DNA of 64,000 nucleotides from Klebsiella pneumoniae (GTDB lineage Bacteria > Pseudomonadota > Gammaproteobacteria > Eutrophobiales > Eutrophobiaceae), in the NCBI GenBank assembly GCA_945878555.1, contig CAMDWI010000002.1, positions 62,001 through 126,000 of the forward strand. Direction: 5' to 3'. The position numbers and the translations under genes are program-made. Below, in pieces: positions 54,665 to 64,000 of this stretch. The notes under the pieces were generated by a model. It saw only the letters and a list, made by a program, of their open reading frames with translations, made no database searches and was not told the origin of the DNA. Each line of letters starts with the position of its first letter. Positions within the stretch are counted from its first letter, which is position 1.

Positions 54665-55710
54665 ACCAGTCGATCACCCATGTACCACCCTGTCGCGAAC
54701 GATCTGTCACCAACAGGATTTTCATGAAGAAACCGGATTCGCTTAATCGTCGCCTGTGTGTTGCCCCGATGATGACGCATACCGACCGTCACTTTCGTTA
54801 TTTCCTGCGACTGCTTTCGCGAAATGTAATGCTGTATACAGAAATGATCACCACCGGGGCGATTATCCACGGCAAACAATACCACCGGTTCGAGTTCAGT
54901 TCGCAGGAGCATCCGCTGGCCATTCAGCTCGGAGGAAATAACCCGGCGGAACTGTCAGAATGTTCACGTATTGCCGAACAGACCGGATATGATGAGATAA
55001 ATCTCAATATCGGCTGTCCGAGTGATCGGGTCAAGAACGGACAATTCGGCGCCTGTCTGATGGCGCACCCACAACTGGTTGCCGATTGTGTCGCTGCGAT
55101 TGCCGCATCTGTATCGATCCCGGTCACGGTCAAGACCCGCACCGGAATCGATAATCAGGACAGTTATGAACACCTGCATCATTTTATCAGCACTGTGGCA
55201 GCCGGTGGTTGCCGTACTTTCATCCTGCATGCCCGCAAGGCGTGGCTGCAGGGCCTCAGCCCGAGACAGAACCGTGAAATTCCCCCTCTGAACTATGACA
55301 CGGTCTACCGGATCAAGCAGGACTTTCCGGACCTTGAAATTATCATCAACGGCGGCATCCAGTCACTTGAACAGGCAAACGGACACTTGCAACATATTGA
55401 CGGTGTAATGATAGGCCGGGCCGTCTGTCACAACCCTTATCTGCTGGCCAGTGCGGACCGGATCATATTCGGAAATGCTGCCAATATGTATACACGTACA
55501 GAGATTCTTGATCGGTTTATTTCCTATGCAGACGCGCAGCTGGGTCAGGGCATCCAGTTACACCAGATGATGCGACACCTGCTTGGACTGTTTCAGGGTC
55601 AGCCCGGTGCCAGGATCTGGCGCCGGTATCTCAGTGAAAACATGTACGACAAACATTCTGGAATTGAAGTAATTGAAGATGCGCTGCATCTGGTGCAGGC
55701 GGCACACTGA
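54661..55710 (+). CDS. dusA: tRNA-dihydrouridine synthase A
   Basis: A flavoenzyme that reduces uridines at positions 20/20a of tRNA. The 349-residue frame overlaps mutH as ATGA. A second ATG at 54724 (MKKPDSLNRRLCVAPMM) may be the true start. It shows CVAPMMTHTDRHFRYFLRLL, LYTEMITTGAIIHG, INLNIGCPSDRVKNGQFGAC with the catalytic Cys, VKTRTGIDNQDSYEHL and IINGGIQSLEQANGHL, the DusA subgroup pattern. Confidence 0.95.
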   Translation: MNQSITHVPPCRERSVTNRIFMKKPDSLNRRLCVAPMMTHTDRHFRYFLRLLSRNVMLYTEMITTGAIIHGKQYHRFEFSSQEHPLAIQLGGNNPAELSECSRIAEQTGYDEINLNIGCPSDRVKNGQFGACLMAHPQLVADCVAAIAASVSIPVTVKTRTGIDNQDSYEHLHHFISTVAAGGCRTFILHARKAWLQGLSPRQNREIPPLNYDTVYRIKQDFPDLEIIINGGIQSLEQANGHLQHIDGVMIGRAVCHNPYLLASADRIIFGNAANMYTRTEILDRFISYADAQLGQGIQLHQMMRHLLGLFQGQPGARIWRRYLSENMYDKHSGIEVIEDALHLVQAAH

Positions 55711-55738
55711 TGCGAGGTATTCACTGACAATTTGAAGT

Positions 55739-55755
55739 GCGCCAGTCCCTGGCGC
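55739..55755 (+). terminator. Hairpin after dusA
   Basis: GCGCCAG and CTGGCGC form a perfect 7-bp stem with loop TCC, 28 bases after the dusA stop. The following tract (GTTGCCCTTCCC) is only partly T-rich, so it may be a weak or Rho-assisted terminator. Confidence 0.5.
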
Positions 55756-55860
55756 GTTGCCCTTCCCTGGCTTGCATGTGAGGCGTCCCTTCTGAAGGCC
55801 TTCCTGGCTGCTCATCCCGGACTTTCCTCAGGACCATACTATTCCGGATTGACAGGGGCG

Positions 55861-55884
55861 GACATACCCTGTTTGGGGGATGTC
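55861..55884 (-). terminator. Hairpin after phaC
   Basis: GACATACCC pairs with GGGGATGTC (one mismatch) immediately beyond the phaC stop on the minus strand. It has no strong T-run. Together with the dusA hairpin it separates the two convergent transcripts. Confidence 0.45.
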
Positions 55885-55896
55885 AGCGCTGGAATA

Positions 55897-56967
55897 TTAT
55901 TTCCCGGAACGCTTAGCCAGCCATTCAGCGATAGCAGGCGGCAACATCTCCCTTGCACGGGCGCTCACATAAATACCAATGTGGCCACCGGGGAATTCCA
56001 GTTCTGTGTAATCTGTTGATCCGACACATCCTTGCAATGCCTTTGACGCATCGGGTGGTACCAGATGGTCATCGCGTGCATAAATATTCAGTATTGGAAC
56101 TGTGATCTCTTCCAGATTCACCGTTCTGCCACCGATAGTTACAGCAGATTTGACTAACAGATTTTGTTGATAGAATAGTGCGATAAATTCACGATATGCC
56201 TCTCCCGCCTGTGCCGGACTGTCGAAAATCCATTTCTCCATACGCAGGAAGTTTTCTGTCTTTTCCGGATCGGCCATGATGTCGACCATATCCAGATATT
56301 TCTGTCCCATTAGACGGAATGGTTTCAGAGTGAGAAAGGACCAGTTCAGTAACTCGCCCGGAATATTACCCAGCGCATCAACAGTCGCATCAATATCAAT
56401 ATTGCGCACAAGATGACTGAGCAAATCATTTTTTGTGTGAAAATCTACAGGCGTGACGGTGGTGATTAGATTGTTGACCTTGTTCTGGTGCAGGGCGGTA
56501 TAACACAGACCGAACGTACCACCCTGACAGATACCGAGCAGGTTGATTCGCTCACAGCCACTCCGATCACGCACCACATCTACACAACGATCAAGATAAC
56601 CGTTTATATAGTCGTCCAGCGCAACAAAACGGTCAGCACTGTCCGGATAACCCCAGTCGATCAGGTAGATATCCAGCCCGGCATCCAGTAGTCCACGGAT
56701 CAGCGAACGGTCTTCCTGTAGATCAGCCATATAGGGCCGGTTGACCAGCGCGTATACAATCAGCACAGGTATACGCTGCTGTTTTTGCGTGCGTGACTGG
56801 TAGCGATACATTACCAGCTTGTCTTCGGAGTACACCGGCTCCCTCGCAGATACGCCGGTACTGATCGCTTCCATATTGACCAGTGTCCTGATTCCGTGAG
56901 CAAGCTTGCGATTAAACTGAAGTACCTCTTCAGCCAGGCTGTCCGGATCAATTTCAAACGGATTCAT
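55897..56967 (-). CDS. phaC: Class III polyhydroxyalkanoate synthase subunit PhaC
   Basis: Polymerises hydroxyacyl-CoA to polyhydroxyalkanoate at granules. The 356-residue size fits class III (short) PhaC. The lipase-like box GICQGG carries the catalytic Cys near residue 149. YARDDHLVPPDASKAL gives the Asp and FPGGHIGIYVSARARE the His. It needs PhaE, encoded 19 bases upstream. Class III enzymes are typical of purple sulfur bacteria, related sulfur-oxidising gammaproteobacteria and cyanobacteria. Confidence 0.96.
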   Translation of the reverse strand: MNPFEIDPDSLAEEVLQFNRKLAHGIRTLVNMEAISTGVSAREPVYSEDKLVMYRYQSRTQKQQRIPVLIVYALVNRPYMADLQEDRSLIRGLLDAGLDIYLIDWGYPDSADRFVALDDYINGYLDRCVDVVRDRSGCERINLLGICQGGTFGLCYTALHQNKVNNLITTVTPVDFHTKNDLLSHLVRNIDIDATVDALGNIPGELLNWSFLTLKPFRLMGQKYLDMVDIMADPEKTENFLRMEKWIFDSPAQAGEAYREFIALFYQQNLLVKSAVTIGGRTVNLEEITVPILNIYARDDHLVPPDASKALQGCVGSTDYTELEFPGGHIGIYVSARAREMLPPAIAEWLAKRSGK

Positions 56968-56986
56968 CTATGTCGCTCCCGGGGTA

Positions 56987-58078
56987 TCATGACGGCCTGC
57001 GGGTATTTTTCTTCTTTCTGACCGCACCCGGTCTTGCCTCTACACCAGAGATGTCCGGTTTCATGCTGCTGCGGAGTCGTTCTACCTCCTGCTGGATCTG
57101 GTACAGACTGTCGTGCATCTGTTGCTGCCTGTCGAGCGAGTCGCGCAAAGCCTGCCGCATTTGCTGCTGGCGTTTATAGACAGTTTGCATTCCTGCGCCG
57201 GTCGGCATATTGAGGTTGCCGAGTATATCGTCAATGATCGCGTTACATTTCTGTCGGTAGTGCATAAGCGCATTTACCAGTTCGGCATACAGCCGGGCAT
57301 AGTCATCATTCAATGCAAATTCGGCAAACACTTCTTCATTCGCATCAACCCAGAGATTATATATCTGTCTCAGACTGGTAATCTTGTTGCCCGCCTCAGC
57401 CAGTCTGACTATCTTCTGCTCGAGCCTGTCGAGTGCAAGCTTGCCTAATTGTGACAGGGTGGAATGATAATCGCGGTAACGCTGTTCGTATTGCTTCCAT
57501 AACCGATGTGCGCAGGCGAGTTTTGCCTGAAACTCTCGTGTTGGACCTATACCGGGGATCGCAGACAAGCGCTGTTGCAGTTTTTCAATCTCATCATGGA
57601 TGGGATTTTCAAAGATGTCCTCCGGGAAGATTGACATTGAGTTTGCCAGTTTTCGCCAGCCTTCCAGCAATGCGGGACGAAACAGGGGTGATAGCGTACT
57701 CCAGGCACGGTGCCCGGTTTCACACGCATCAAACTGTGCCTTCATCCTGCCGAGGTGGCCTGACATAACCTCACGCCAGTCTTCAGTGTGCTGATCGGTC
57801 CTGGATATATCGCGCAACATGCCGGCAAAATCGTCGGCCATCGAATAATACAGGCGGGTCTGATGCAGGATATTCCCGAAAACGGATGCTCCCTCGGGGG
57901 GCAGAAACTGCTCTACAGACTTTTGCCAGTGGTCGAGTGCCTCATTCCAGCCCTGTAAACCACTGCTGGAGGATGAGGACGGCGTTAGATCGGGATTTAA
58001 TGAGGACAAGGCGTCTATATACTGCTGTTGCAGGTTTTGCCATTCGGGACTGAGAAAGGGATTGGTATATTTCTCCAT
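56987..58078 (-). CDS. phaE: Class III PHA synthase subunit PhaE
   Basis: PhaE activates PhaC in the class III synthase. The 363-residue protein is helical, with the family segments LQGWNEALDHWQKSVEQFLP, PGIGPTREFQAKLACAHRLW and NLWVDANEEVFAEFALNDDY, a coiled-coil tail (residues 310-345) and a basic C-terminus (RKKKNTRRPS). It is translated first, then phaC. The 227 bp upstream hold the phasin terminator and the likely phaE promoter. Confidence 0.93.
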   Translation of the reverse strand: MEKYTNPFLSPEWQNLQQQYIDALSSLNPDLTPSSSSSSGLQGWNEALDHWQKSVEQFLPPEGASVFGNILHQTRLYYSMADDFAGMLRDISRTDQHTEDWREVMSGHLGRMKAQFDACETGHRAWSTLSPLFRPALLEGWRKLANSMSIFPEDIFENPIHDEIEKLQQRLSAIPGIGPTREFQAKLACAHRLWKQYEQRYRDYHSTLSQLGKLALDRLEQKIVRLAEAGNKITSLRQIYNLWVDANEEVFAEFALNDDYARLYAELVNALMHYRQKCNAIIDDILGNLNMPTGAGMQTVYKRQQQMRQALRDSLDRQQQMHDSLYQIQQEVERLRSSMKPDISGVEARPGAVRKKKNTRRPS

Positions 58079-58224
58079 ATCTCATGCGCTCGCCGGTTGA
58101 ATTTTACGTTTAGGTTAGTTGTAGCAGATGATTATATTCATGTTTTCTGACAATTGCCTGTTTATCACCTGCCAGCACTTGCAGAAGGCAAATTCGGGAT
58201 TTTCTGGAGGGCTAAAATAAAATA

Positions 58225-58258
58225 CCCGGGCCATAGGAGGGGGGGGTTATGGCCCGGG
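58225..58258 (-). terminator. Strong terminator of the phasin gene
   Basis: A perfect 10-bp stem, CCCGGGCCAT with ATGGCCCGGG, around a 14-base loop containing a run of seven or more guanines. On the minus strand ATTTTATTTTA follows. It lies 47 bases beyond the phasin stop. Confidence 0.85.
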
Positions 58259-58305
58259 CAACTCTGGCATCAGGCGAACCTGAATCCAGAGATTCTTTAA
58301 ACCTG

Positions 58306-58755
58306 TTACTTCGCTTTCTTCACCGCCTTACGTTTGGCCGGCTTCTTCGCTACTGTCCTCACTTCTGTTTCCGGCGTTACAGTTACCGGTGCTGCTACAG
58401 TTACTGCTTCTACCACCATGCCCTGCTTTGCTACACTGAATATTTGACCAATTATCGTATTCAGTTCATCTCCTGACTTCACCAGTACTTCAGTCGTATC
58501 CCTGGAGATTTCAGCGATCCTGTTACTATATAGACTTGCCAAAATTGCTTCTTGAGCATAAAGCTGATCATAGGCTTTCGATACAGTCAGTAACTTCACC
58601 TGTGCAACCGAGGTTTCCAGTCCCAGCGTAGCCAGCTCGAACTGCAATCCTGCCAGTTTAGTCAGGGCCTTCAGGTTGAGAGCACCGATTTTACGCAAAC
58701 TCTCGTATGAACCATTCGCCGGGTTAAAAAAACTACCTGTTACCGTATCAGCCAT
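58306..58755 (-). CDS. Phasin family granule-associated protein
   Basis: Phasins coat polyhydroxyalkanoate granules. The 149-residue protein has the phasin-family pattern LRKIGALNLKALTKLAGLQF followed by amphipathic helices (SVAQVKLLTVSKAYDQLYAQ), a Pro/Thr/Val linker (VTVAAPVTVTPETEVRTV) and a Lys-rich tail (AKKPAKRKAVKKAK) that could bind DNA or the granule surface. It stands alone between acs and phaEC with its own strong terminator, which suits high expression. Confidence 0.88.
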   Translation of the reverse strand: MADTVTGSFFNPANGSYESLRKIGALNLKALTKLAGLQFELATLGLETSVAQVKLLTVSKAYDQLYAQEAILASLYSNRIAEISRDTTEVLVKSGDELNTIIGQIFSVAKQGMVVEAVTVAAPVTVTPETEVRTVAKKPAKRKAVKKAK

Positions 58756-58913
58756 TGTCTACTCCAGTTGCCATCACTTCGGCGGTTTTACTGACTTGGT
58801 ACTTCATATTTGTTGCAGTGCAAAATATGCGAATCAGGCGGGTGTGTCAACGCTTACAAAATGAATTTACTGTTAACTATTAGTGATATATCTCTGTTTC
58901 ATGCAAAGTACAG

Positions 58914-58944
58914 CTGTCGGTACTGTAGCGCACAGTACCGACAG
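58914..58944. terminator. Perfect 13-bp hairpin beyond acs
   Basis: CTGTCGGTACTGT and ACAGTACCGACAG form a perfect 13-bp stem with loop AGCGC, 9 bases after the acs stop. No T-run on the minus strand. It may be an attenuating or processing hairpin, or an operator, for which the symmetry is equally suited. Confidence 0.55.
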
Positions 58945-58953
58945 GCAAAGCAT

Positions 58954-60891
58954 TTATTTATTCTCGCGATGGTTGATCAGATCAGCAACAACCGAGGGAT
59001 CAGCGAGTGTACTGGTGTCACCCAGATGATCGATTTCATTCGCGGCAATCTTGCGCAAGATTCTGCGCATGATCTTGCCGGAACGCGTCTTCGGCAGACC
59101 CGGTGCCCACTGGATCAAATCCGGACTGGCAATGGCTCCAATTTCCTTGCGCACATGTTTGATCAATTCCTGCTTGAGTGCATCATCGTATTGGTAGCCT
59201 GTCATCAACGTAACGTATGCATAGATCCCCTGGCCCTTGATGTCATGCGGATATCCAACAACAGCAGCTTCTGCCACTGCCTTATGTAATACCAGTGCAC
59301 TTTCAATCTCCGCTGTACCCATCCTGTGGCCCGAGACATTGATGACGTCATCTATCCTGCCGGTGATCCAGTAATATCCATCCGCATCACGTCGCGCGCC
59401 ATCACCGGTAAAATATTTACCGGCATACGTCCTGAAATAGGTGTTGATAAAACGCTGATGATCACCGTATACCGTGCGCATCTGGCCGGGCCAGGAGCGA
59501 TTGATACACAAGGCACCCTCAGCTACACCTTCGAGTATATTACCCTTGTCATCAACGATGACTGGCTCTACACCAAAGAACGGGAGAGTGGCCGAACCTG
59601 GTTTCAGTGGCGTCGCCCCAGGTAATGGTGTGATCAACATGCCGCCGGTTTCTGTCTGCCACCACGTATCCACGATCGGGCAACGGGTCTCACCAACTAT
59701 ATGGTAATACCACTCCCAGGCCTCCGGGTTGATCGGTTCACCTACCGTGCCGAGGATACGGATACTCGCACGCGAGTAACGGGTGACGTAGTCATTACCA
59801 AGTGCCATCAATGCCCGCAGTGCTGTCGGGGCAGTATAAAATATCGTGACCTGATGTCTGTCGATCACCTCCCAGAAACGGCCTGCATCCGGATACGTTG
59901 GAATGCCTTCAAACATAATGGAGGTAGCCCCATTGCACAAAGGCCCATAAACCATATAGGTATGACCGGTAACCCAGCCGACATCGGCAGAACACCAGAA
60001 GATATCGCCATCATGGTAATCAAACACATACTTATGCGTGATTGCGGCGTGCAGTAGATAGCCGCCAGTCGTATGCAGGACACCCTTGGGTTTCCCTGTC
60101 GAACCGGAGGTATAGAGAATAAATAACGGATCCTCTGCATCCATATGCTCGGGCGGACAATCGATTGATGCTGTCGCCATCATCTCGTGATACCAGATAT
60201 CACGCGGCGACTGCCAGGCAATCACTGCGCCAGTACGTTTGAAGACAATGACGGTATGCACATCCGGACAATCCAGCAGGGCCTGATCGGTATTTACCTT
60301 CAGGGGCACTGTCTTTCCACCACGCACACCCTCGTCCGAGGTAATGACTACCTTGCAATCAGAATCCAGTATGCGGTCCTTTAACGCCGTAGGTGAAAAA
60401 CCGCCGAACACTACGGAATGGATCGCACCGATACGCGTGCAAGCCAGCATGGCAATCGCCGCTTCGGGCACCATCGGCATATAAATCGAAACGCGATCGC
60501 CTTTTTTAACACCCCTGCCCTTTAACACATTGGCAAACCGGCATACCTGTTCATGCAACTGCCGGTAAGTTATTTTTTTTACATCATCCGGTTCATCACC
60601 CTGCCAGATATATGCCACCTGATCGCCACGCTGAGGCAGATGACGATCAAGGCAATTGTATGAGACATTCAGCTGCGCATTTAAAAACCACTTGATTGAT
60701 ACGTTGTCAAAATTCCAGTCGGACACCTTGTCCCATTTTTTAAACCAGCTGACAAACTTGTCTGCCTGTGTTGCCCAGAACGTATCAGGGTCTTCCAGCG
60801 ACTGCCTGTACATCTGCTGGTATTGCTCGTTATTTATCAGCGCTGATTTGGCGATAGCGGGAATTACCGGGTAGGTTTTAACCTCTGACAT
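58954..60891 (-). CDS. acs: Acetyl-CoA synthetase
   Basis: Activates acetate to acetyl-CoA through acetyl-AMP. The 645-residue protein has the AMP-binding loop [58 protein letters not shown] (Trp restricting the pocket to acetate), [20 protein letters not shown] and [17 protein letters not shown] with the regulatory acetylation Lys. It lies downstream of the propionate genes and upstream of the PHA genes, so it could feed acetyl-CoA to storage or the citrate cycle. Confidence 0.97.
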   Translation of the reverse strand: MSEVKTYPVIPAIAKSALINNEQYQQMYRQSLEDPDTFWATQADKFVSWFKKWDKVSDWNFDNVSIKWFLNAQLNVSYNCLDRHLPQRGDQVAYIWQGDEPDDVKKITYRQLHEQVCRFANVLKGRGVKKGDRVSIYMPMVPEAAIAMLACTRIGAIHSVVFGGFSPTALKDRILDSDCKVVITSDEGVRGGKTVPLKVNTDQALLDCPDVHTVIVFKRTGAVIAWQSPRDIWYHEMMATASIDCPPEHMDAEDPLFILYTSGSTGKPKGVLHTTGGYLLHAAITHKYVFDYHDGDIFWCSADVGWVTGHTYMVYGPLCNGATSIMFEGIPTYPDAGRFWEVIDRHQVTIFYTAPTALRALMALGNDYVTRYSRASIRILGTVGEPINPEAWEWYYHIVGETRCPIVDTWWQTETGGMLITPLPGATPLKPGSATLPFFGVEPVIVDDKGNILEGVAEGALCINRSWPGQMRTVYGDHQRFINTYFRTYAGKYFTGDGARRDADGYYWITGRIDDVINVSGHRMGTAEIESALVLHKAVAEAAVVGYPHDIKGQGIYAYVTLMTGYQYDDALKQELIKHVRKEIGAIASPDLIQWAPGLPKTRSGKIMRRILRKIAANEIDHLGDTSTLADPSVVADLINHRENK

Positions 60892-61048
60892 TACAGGATA
60901 TCTCCAGATGTATTTACAGACGAATCTAGCTAATTACGTTATCTCGTGCAACACATTATTATTGCGCGTTATTTATACGCGTCAAATTCAATGACATCCT
61001 GTCTGGACGATATGTCTAATAGCTGCCGGATCCAAACCGGAAGAGAAC

Positions 61049-62491
61049 TCAAATAACGTAAAGGTCCACATATTCATTGACTGGCATATCGAACAGGCGG
61101 TCGATATCAAGAGACACGTCAAGAATAGTCTTTTGCTGCTTTTCCGGAAAACATCTGGCCAGATTGATTCTGAATTTTTCGAGCAGCAGGGGAATACCTT
61201 CAGCACGACGGCGACGATGCCCGACCGGATATTCCACCATGACTTCGTCAAGTTTACTGCCATCCATGAATTCTATGGTGATGCCATTGGCAATAGAACG
61301 CTTGCCGGGGTCGAGGTAATCTCGTGTAAACGCGGGATCCTCAAGGCAAATCATTTTATCGCGCAGCGTATCAATCCTGGGGTCGGCAGCAACATCGTCC
61401 TCATAGTCTGCAGCTGTAAGTCGACCGAAGATCAGGGGTATCGCCACCATATACTGGATGCAATGGTCGCGATCGGCAGGATTATGCAGGGGACCCTTTT
61501 TATCTATGATACGAATAGCTGATTCATGGGTACGGATGGTGATCGTCTTGATTGCGTCTATGCGGTCCCTGACCTGAGGGTGCAGGCTAATGGCGCACTC
61601 TGCCGCAGTCTGTGCATGAAACTCGGCGGGAAAGGATATCTTGAAGAGTATATTCTCCATCACATAGCTGCCGTAGGTTCGCTGGAATCGAAATTGCTCT
61701 CCTTTGAACAGGCTGTCATAAAAGCCCCATCCGCTGGCGGTCAAAACTGTCGGGTAACCCATCTCACCAGTTCTCGCTATAAGCACAAGGCGCACGGCAC
61801 GGCTGGTGGCATCTCCGGCTGCCCATGATTTGCGTGAACCTGCATTGGGGAAGTGCCGGTAGGTACGTAGCGGGTTACCATCTAGAAATACATGAGAAAC
61901 AGCATTCAATAATTCCTCGCGTGACAGACCTATCAACCATCCACATACGGCAACAGAGGCGAGCTTTACCAGAATTACATGATCAAGTCCGACTCGATTA
62001 AATGAATTCTCCAGCGCCATGATGCCCTGAATCTCATGAGCCTTGATCATGCCCTCAAGTACTGTAGCCATAGTAAGCGGACGTTTGCCGCTGGATACAG
62101 CAGTTCGTGACAGCCAGTCTGCTACAGCCAGAATTCCCCCAATATTATCAGAAGGGTGGCCCCACTCGGCTGCAAGCCAGGTGTCGTTAAAGTCGAGCCA
62201 ACGCACCATAGTCCCGATATTAAAGGCGGCCTGTACCGGGTCGAGTTGATAATTTGTCCCCGGCACCCTGGAACCATTGGGTACATAAGTACCCGGCACC
62301 ACCGGCCCCAGCATTTTTTTACAGGCCGGATACTCCAGCGCCTCCAGACCACAGCCCAGGGTGTCGAGCAGACAATGGCGCGCAGTATCGAGCACCTCGG
62401 CGCTTGAAACCCGGGTATCCATCACATAATCGACAATGTTGACCAGAACCTGGTCATAGTCACCGTGCAGACGATTGATATGATTACTCAT
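61049..62491 (-). CDS. prpD: 2-methylcitrate dehydratase PrpD
   Basis: Dehydrates 2-methylcitrate to 2-methylaconitate in propionyl-CoA breakdown. The 480-residue MmgE/PrpD-type protein contains [58 protein letters not shown] and [18 protein letters not shown]. It starts 76 bases after prpC. The 157 bp between prpD and acs hold no gene. Confidence 0.95.
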   Translation of the reverse strand: MSNHINRLHGDYDQVLVNIVDYVMDTRVSSAEVLDTARHCLLDTLGCGLEALEYPACKKMLGPVVPGTYVPNGSRVPGTNYQLDPVQAAFNIGTMVRWLDFNDTWLAAEWGHPSDNIGGILAVADWLSRTAVSSGKRPLTMATVLEGMIKAHEIQGIMALENSFNRVGLDHVILVKLASVAVCGWLIGLSREELLNAVSHVFLDGNPLRTYRHFPNAGSRKSWAAGDATSRAVRLVLIARTGEMGYPTVLTASGWGFYDSLFKGEQFRFQRTYGSYVMENILFKISFPAEFHAQTAAECAISLHPQVRDRIDAIKTITIRTHESAIRIIDKKGPLHNPADRDHCIQYMVAIPLIFGRLTAADYEDDVAADPRIDTLRDKMICLEDPAFTRDYLDPGKRSIANGITIEFMDGSKLDEVMVEYPVGHRRRRAEGIPLLLEKFRINLARCFPEKQQKTILDVSLDIDRLFDMPVNEYVDLYVI

Positions 62492-62567
62492 AAGTGAGTT
62501 CTCCCTGAAAATTATTTTTGCTGAAGAAGGTTATTTAAAGATTTTTTGTTTTGGGCTGGATAGAAAT

Positions 62568-63725
62568 TTATCGTCTTTGTGCGAGCGGGACAAAGTCACG
62601 GTGTTCCGGGCCGACATAGTTGGCGCCGGGTCGAATAATCTTGCCGTCGAGCCGTTGTTCAATAACATGGGCGCTCCAGCCGGATATACGCGACATCACA
62701 AAAATCGGGGTAAACATGGCTGTCGGGATACCCATCATGTGGTAGCTTACTGCACTGAACCAGTCCAGGTTCGGAAACATTCTTTTGATTTCCCACATTA
62801 CCGACTCCAGTCGCACTGCGATATCGAACAATTTCGTATCTGCAGCCTGTCTGGACAGACTGACGGCCACATCCTTGATGACACTGTTACGCGGGTCACT
62901 GATGGTATAAACAGGATGGCCAAATCCAATAACCAGTTCCTTGTTTGCCACCCGACGTCTGATATCAACTTCTGCCTCGTCCGGATTGTTATACCGACTC
63001 TGTATTTCAAAGGCCACCTCGTTGGCTCCCCCATGTCTGGGTCCACGCAAGGCACCAATAGCTCCGGTAATGCAGGAATACATGTCTGAGCCTGTACCCG
63101 CAATGACTCTGGCAGTAAATGTAGAAGCGTTAAACTCATGTTCAGCATAGAGGTTCAGCGAAACATGCATGGCTTTGACCCACTCATCCGAAGGTGGTTT
63201 GCCATGCAGTAAATGCAAATAATGGCCTCCAATGGTATCGTCATCAGTCTCTGTTTCGAGATATTTGCCACTATGGCTGTAGTGATACCAGTAAAGCAGC
63301 ATGCTTCCCATATTGGCCAGGAGTTGATCAGCTATGGCACGGGCGCCTGCAATACTCTGGTCCTCCTTTTCAGGGAGTATGCAGCCCAGTGCAGATACGC
63401 CTGTGCGCAATACATCCATTGGATGTGTCGAGGCGGGCAGGGTCTCCAGGATTCGCCTGACTTCAGCAGGTATACCACGCATGGATTTCAACCTGCTTTT
63501 ATATTTGGCAAGTTCGACCCGGTCTGGCAATTCGCCATGGACCAGCAAATAGGCCACTTCTTCAAATTCACATGCCCTGGCCAGATCGAGGATGTCGTAT
63601 CCTCTGTAGGCCAAATCGTTACCCGTGCGACCCACCGAACATAATGCAGTATTACCTGCTGTAACTCCGGACAGGGCTACGGATTTTTTGGGTTTCCTGG
63701 ATTGGTTAGAAGTATCCTGGCTCAT
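62568..63725 (-). CDS. prpC: 2-methylcitrate synthase PrpC
   Basis: Condenses propionyl-CoA with oxaloacetate. The 385-residue protein of the small citrate-synthase type has [55 protein letters not shown] (catalytic His), [15 protein letters not shown] (His) and [20 protein letters not shown] (Asp replaced in alignment by the Met-Ser-Arg context typical of PrpC). Between prpB and prpD. Confidence 0.95.
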   Translation of the reverse strand: MSQDTSNQSRKPKKSVALSGVTAGNTALCSVGRTGNDLAYRGYDILDLARACEFEEVAYLLVHGELPDRVELAKYKSRLKSMRGIPAEVRRILETLPASTHPMDVLRTGVSALGCILPEKEDQSIAGARAIADQLLANMGSMLLYWYHYSHSGKYLETETDDDTIGGHYLHLLHGKPPSDEWVKAMHVSLNLYAEHEFNASTFTARVIAGTGSDMYSCITGAIGALRGPRHGGANEVAFEIQSRYNNPDEAEVDIRRRVANKELVIGFGHPVYTISDPRNSVIKDVAVSLSRQAADTKLFDIAVRLESVMWEIKRMFPNLDWFSAVSYHMMGIPTAMFTPIFVMSRISGWSAHVIEQRLDGKIIRPGANYVGPEHRDFVPLAQRR

Positions 63726-63782
63726 AATCGTAGTGTTTCCGTCCTGATTTAAATGGAGTTTATGATCTATAAATACAGGCTG

Positions 63783-64000
63783 TTATTTTTTAGTAAAAAG
63801 GATATCGAGCTTGCGTTCATAGTCCCAGTATCCAATCGAATCGTATAATTCCTCGCGGGTCTGCATCAAGGGGAGTACATTTTTTTGTGTACCATCCTGA
63901 CGGATGGCCTTGTAGACGGACTCTGCCGCCTTGTTCATGGCACGAAATGCTGACAGGGGATAAAGTACCATTGAAACATTTGCACTGCGTAATTCGTCAA
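63783..64000 (-). CDS. prpB: Methylisocitrate lyase PrpB (C-terminal part only)
   Basis: PrpB splits 2-methylisocitrate into pyruvate and succinate. The last 72 codons are visible and the gene runs off the right edge. The frame reads [40 protein letters not shown] and [19 protein letters not shown], the conserved PrpB C-terminus. It heads a prpB-prpC-prpD order with 57 bases to prpC. Confidence 0.93.
   Translation of the reverse strand, partial: DELRSANVSMVLYPLSAFRAMNKAAESVYKAIRQDGTQKNVLPLMQTREELYDSIGYWDYERKLDILFTKK

Noticed and set aside
1-64000. CRISPR array
   Set aside because: No regularly spaced repeats and no cas genes were seen anywhere in the window.

Overview
The window looks like the chromosome of a gammaproteobacterium, probably a sulfur-oxidising or purple-sulfur-type lineage. 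The evidence is the gene order rpsB-tsf-pyrH-frr-uppS-cdsA-dxr-rseP-bamA-skp-lpxD-fabZ-lpxA-lpxB-rnhB-dnaE-accA-tilS with map-glnD divergent from rpsB, the presence of mutH and dusA, and a class III (PhaC plus PhaE) polyhydroxyalkanoate synthase. Placement below class level is inference.

Left chromosomal part (1-4876). A molybdopterin block (moaE partial, moaD, divergent moaC) is followed by a minus-strand run of five genes: a response-regulator/Ser-Thr-kinase fusion, a LuxR-type HTH protein, proline iminopeptidase, folP and a pterin carbinolamine dehydratase. Several of these genes overlap, so they are probably one operon.

Genomic island (4903-25380). A 52-bp direct repeat of the 3' half of tRNA-Thr(TGT) bounds a 20.4-kb element, with a tyrosine integrase just inside the right copy. 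A second, 24-bp repeat lies just inside both ends. Inside, from left to right: a DUF3800 gene with a structured 3' region and a strong terminator, small ORFs, an IS1595 relic, a four-gene cassette (RelE-like/UvrD helicase fusion, a protein of unknown function, Mod, Res) flanked by two IS21-like end relics, a conserved gene that seems to start at ATC, a cluster of small genes with a SpoT-like HD hydrolase, an XRE regulator, and a tightly overlapping replication module (AlpA-like, Zn-finger, Rep-like, primase zinc domain, DnaB-like helicase) resembling that of phage satellites. No capsid, packaging or conjugation genes were recognised.

Right chromosomal part (25381-64000). First come a DUF1244 gene, an L,D-transpeptidase, a VWA-FHA membrane protein and a cyclophilin with DUF11-like and CFIATAAYGS modules. 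The long minus-strand core operon (50373-29797) then combines translation (rpsB, tsf, frr), isoprenoid and phospholipid synthesis, outer-membrane assembly, lipid A, replication and tRNA modification. Divergent from it lies map-glnD-mutH-dusA. The end of the window carries carbon storage and C2/C3 metabolism: phaE-phaC, a phasin, acs, and the 2-methylcitrate cycle genes prpD, prpC and prpB (partial).

The most interesting candidate for an undescribed system is the 7490-16470 cassette (res-mod-unknown-RelE/helicase). The hidden ATC-start gene at 17071 and the structured element at 5440-5548 come next.
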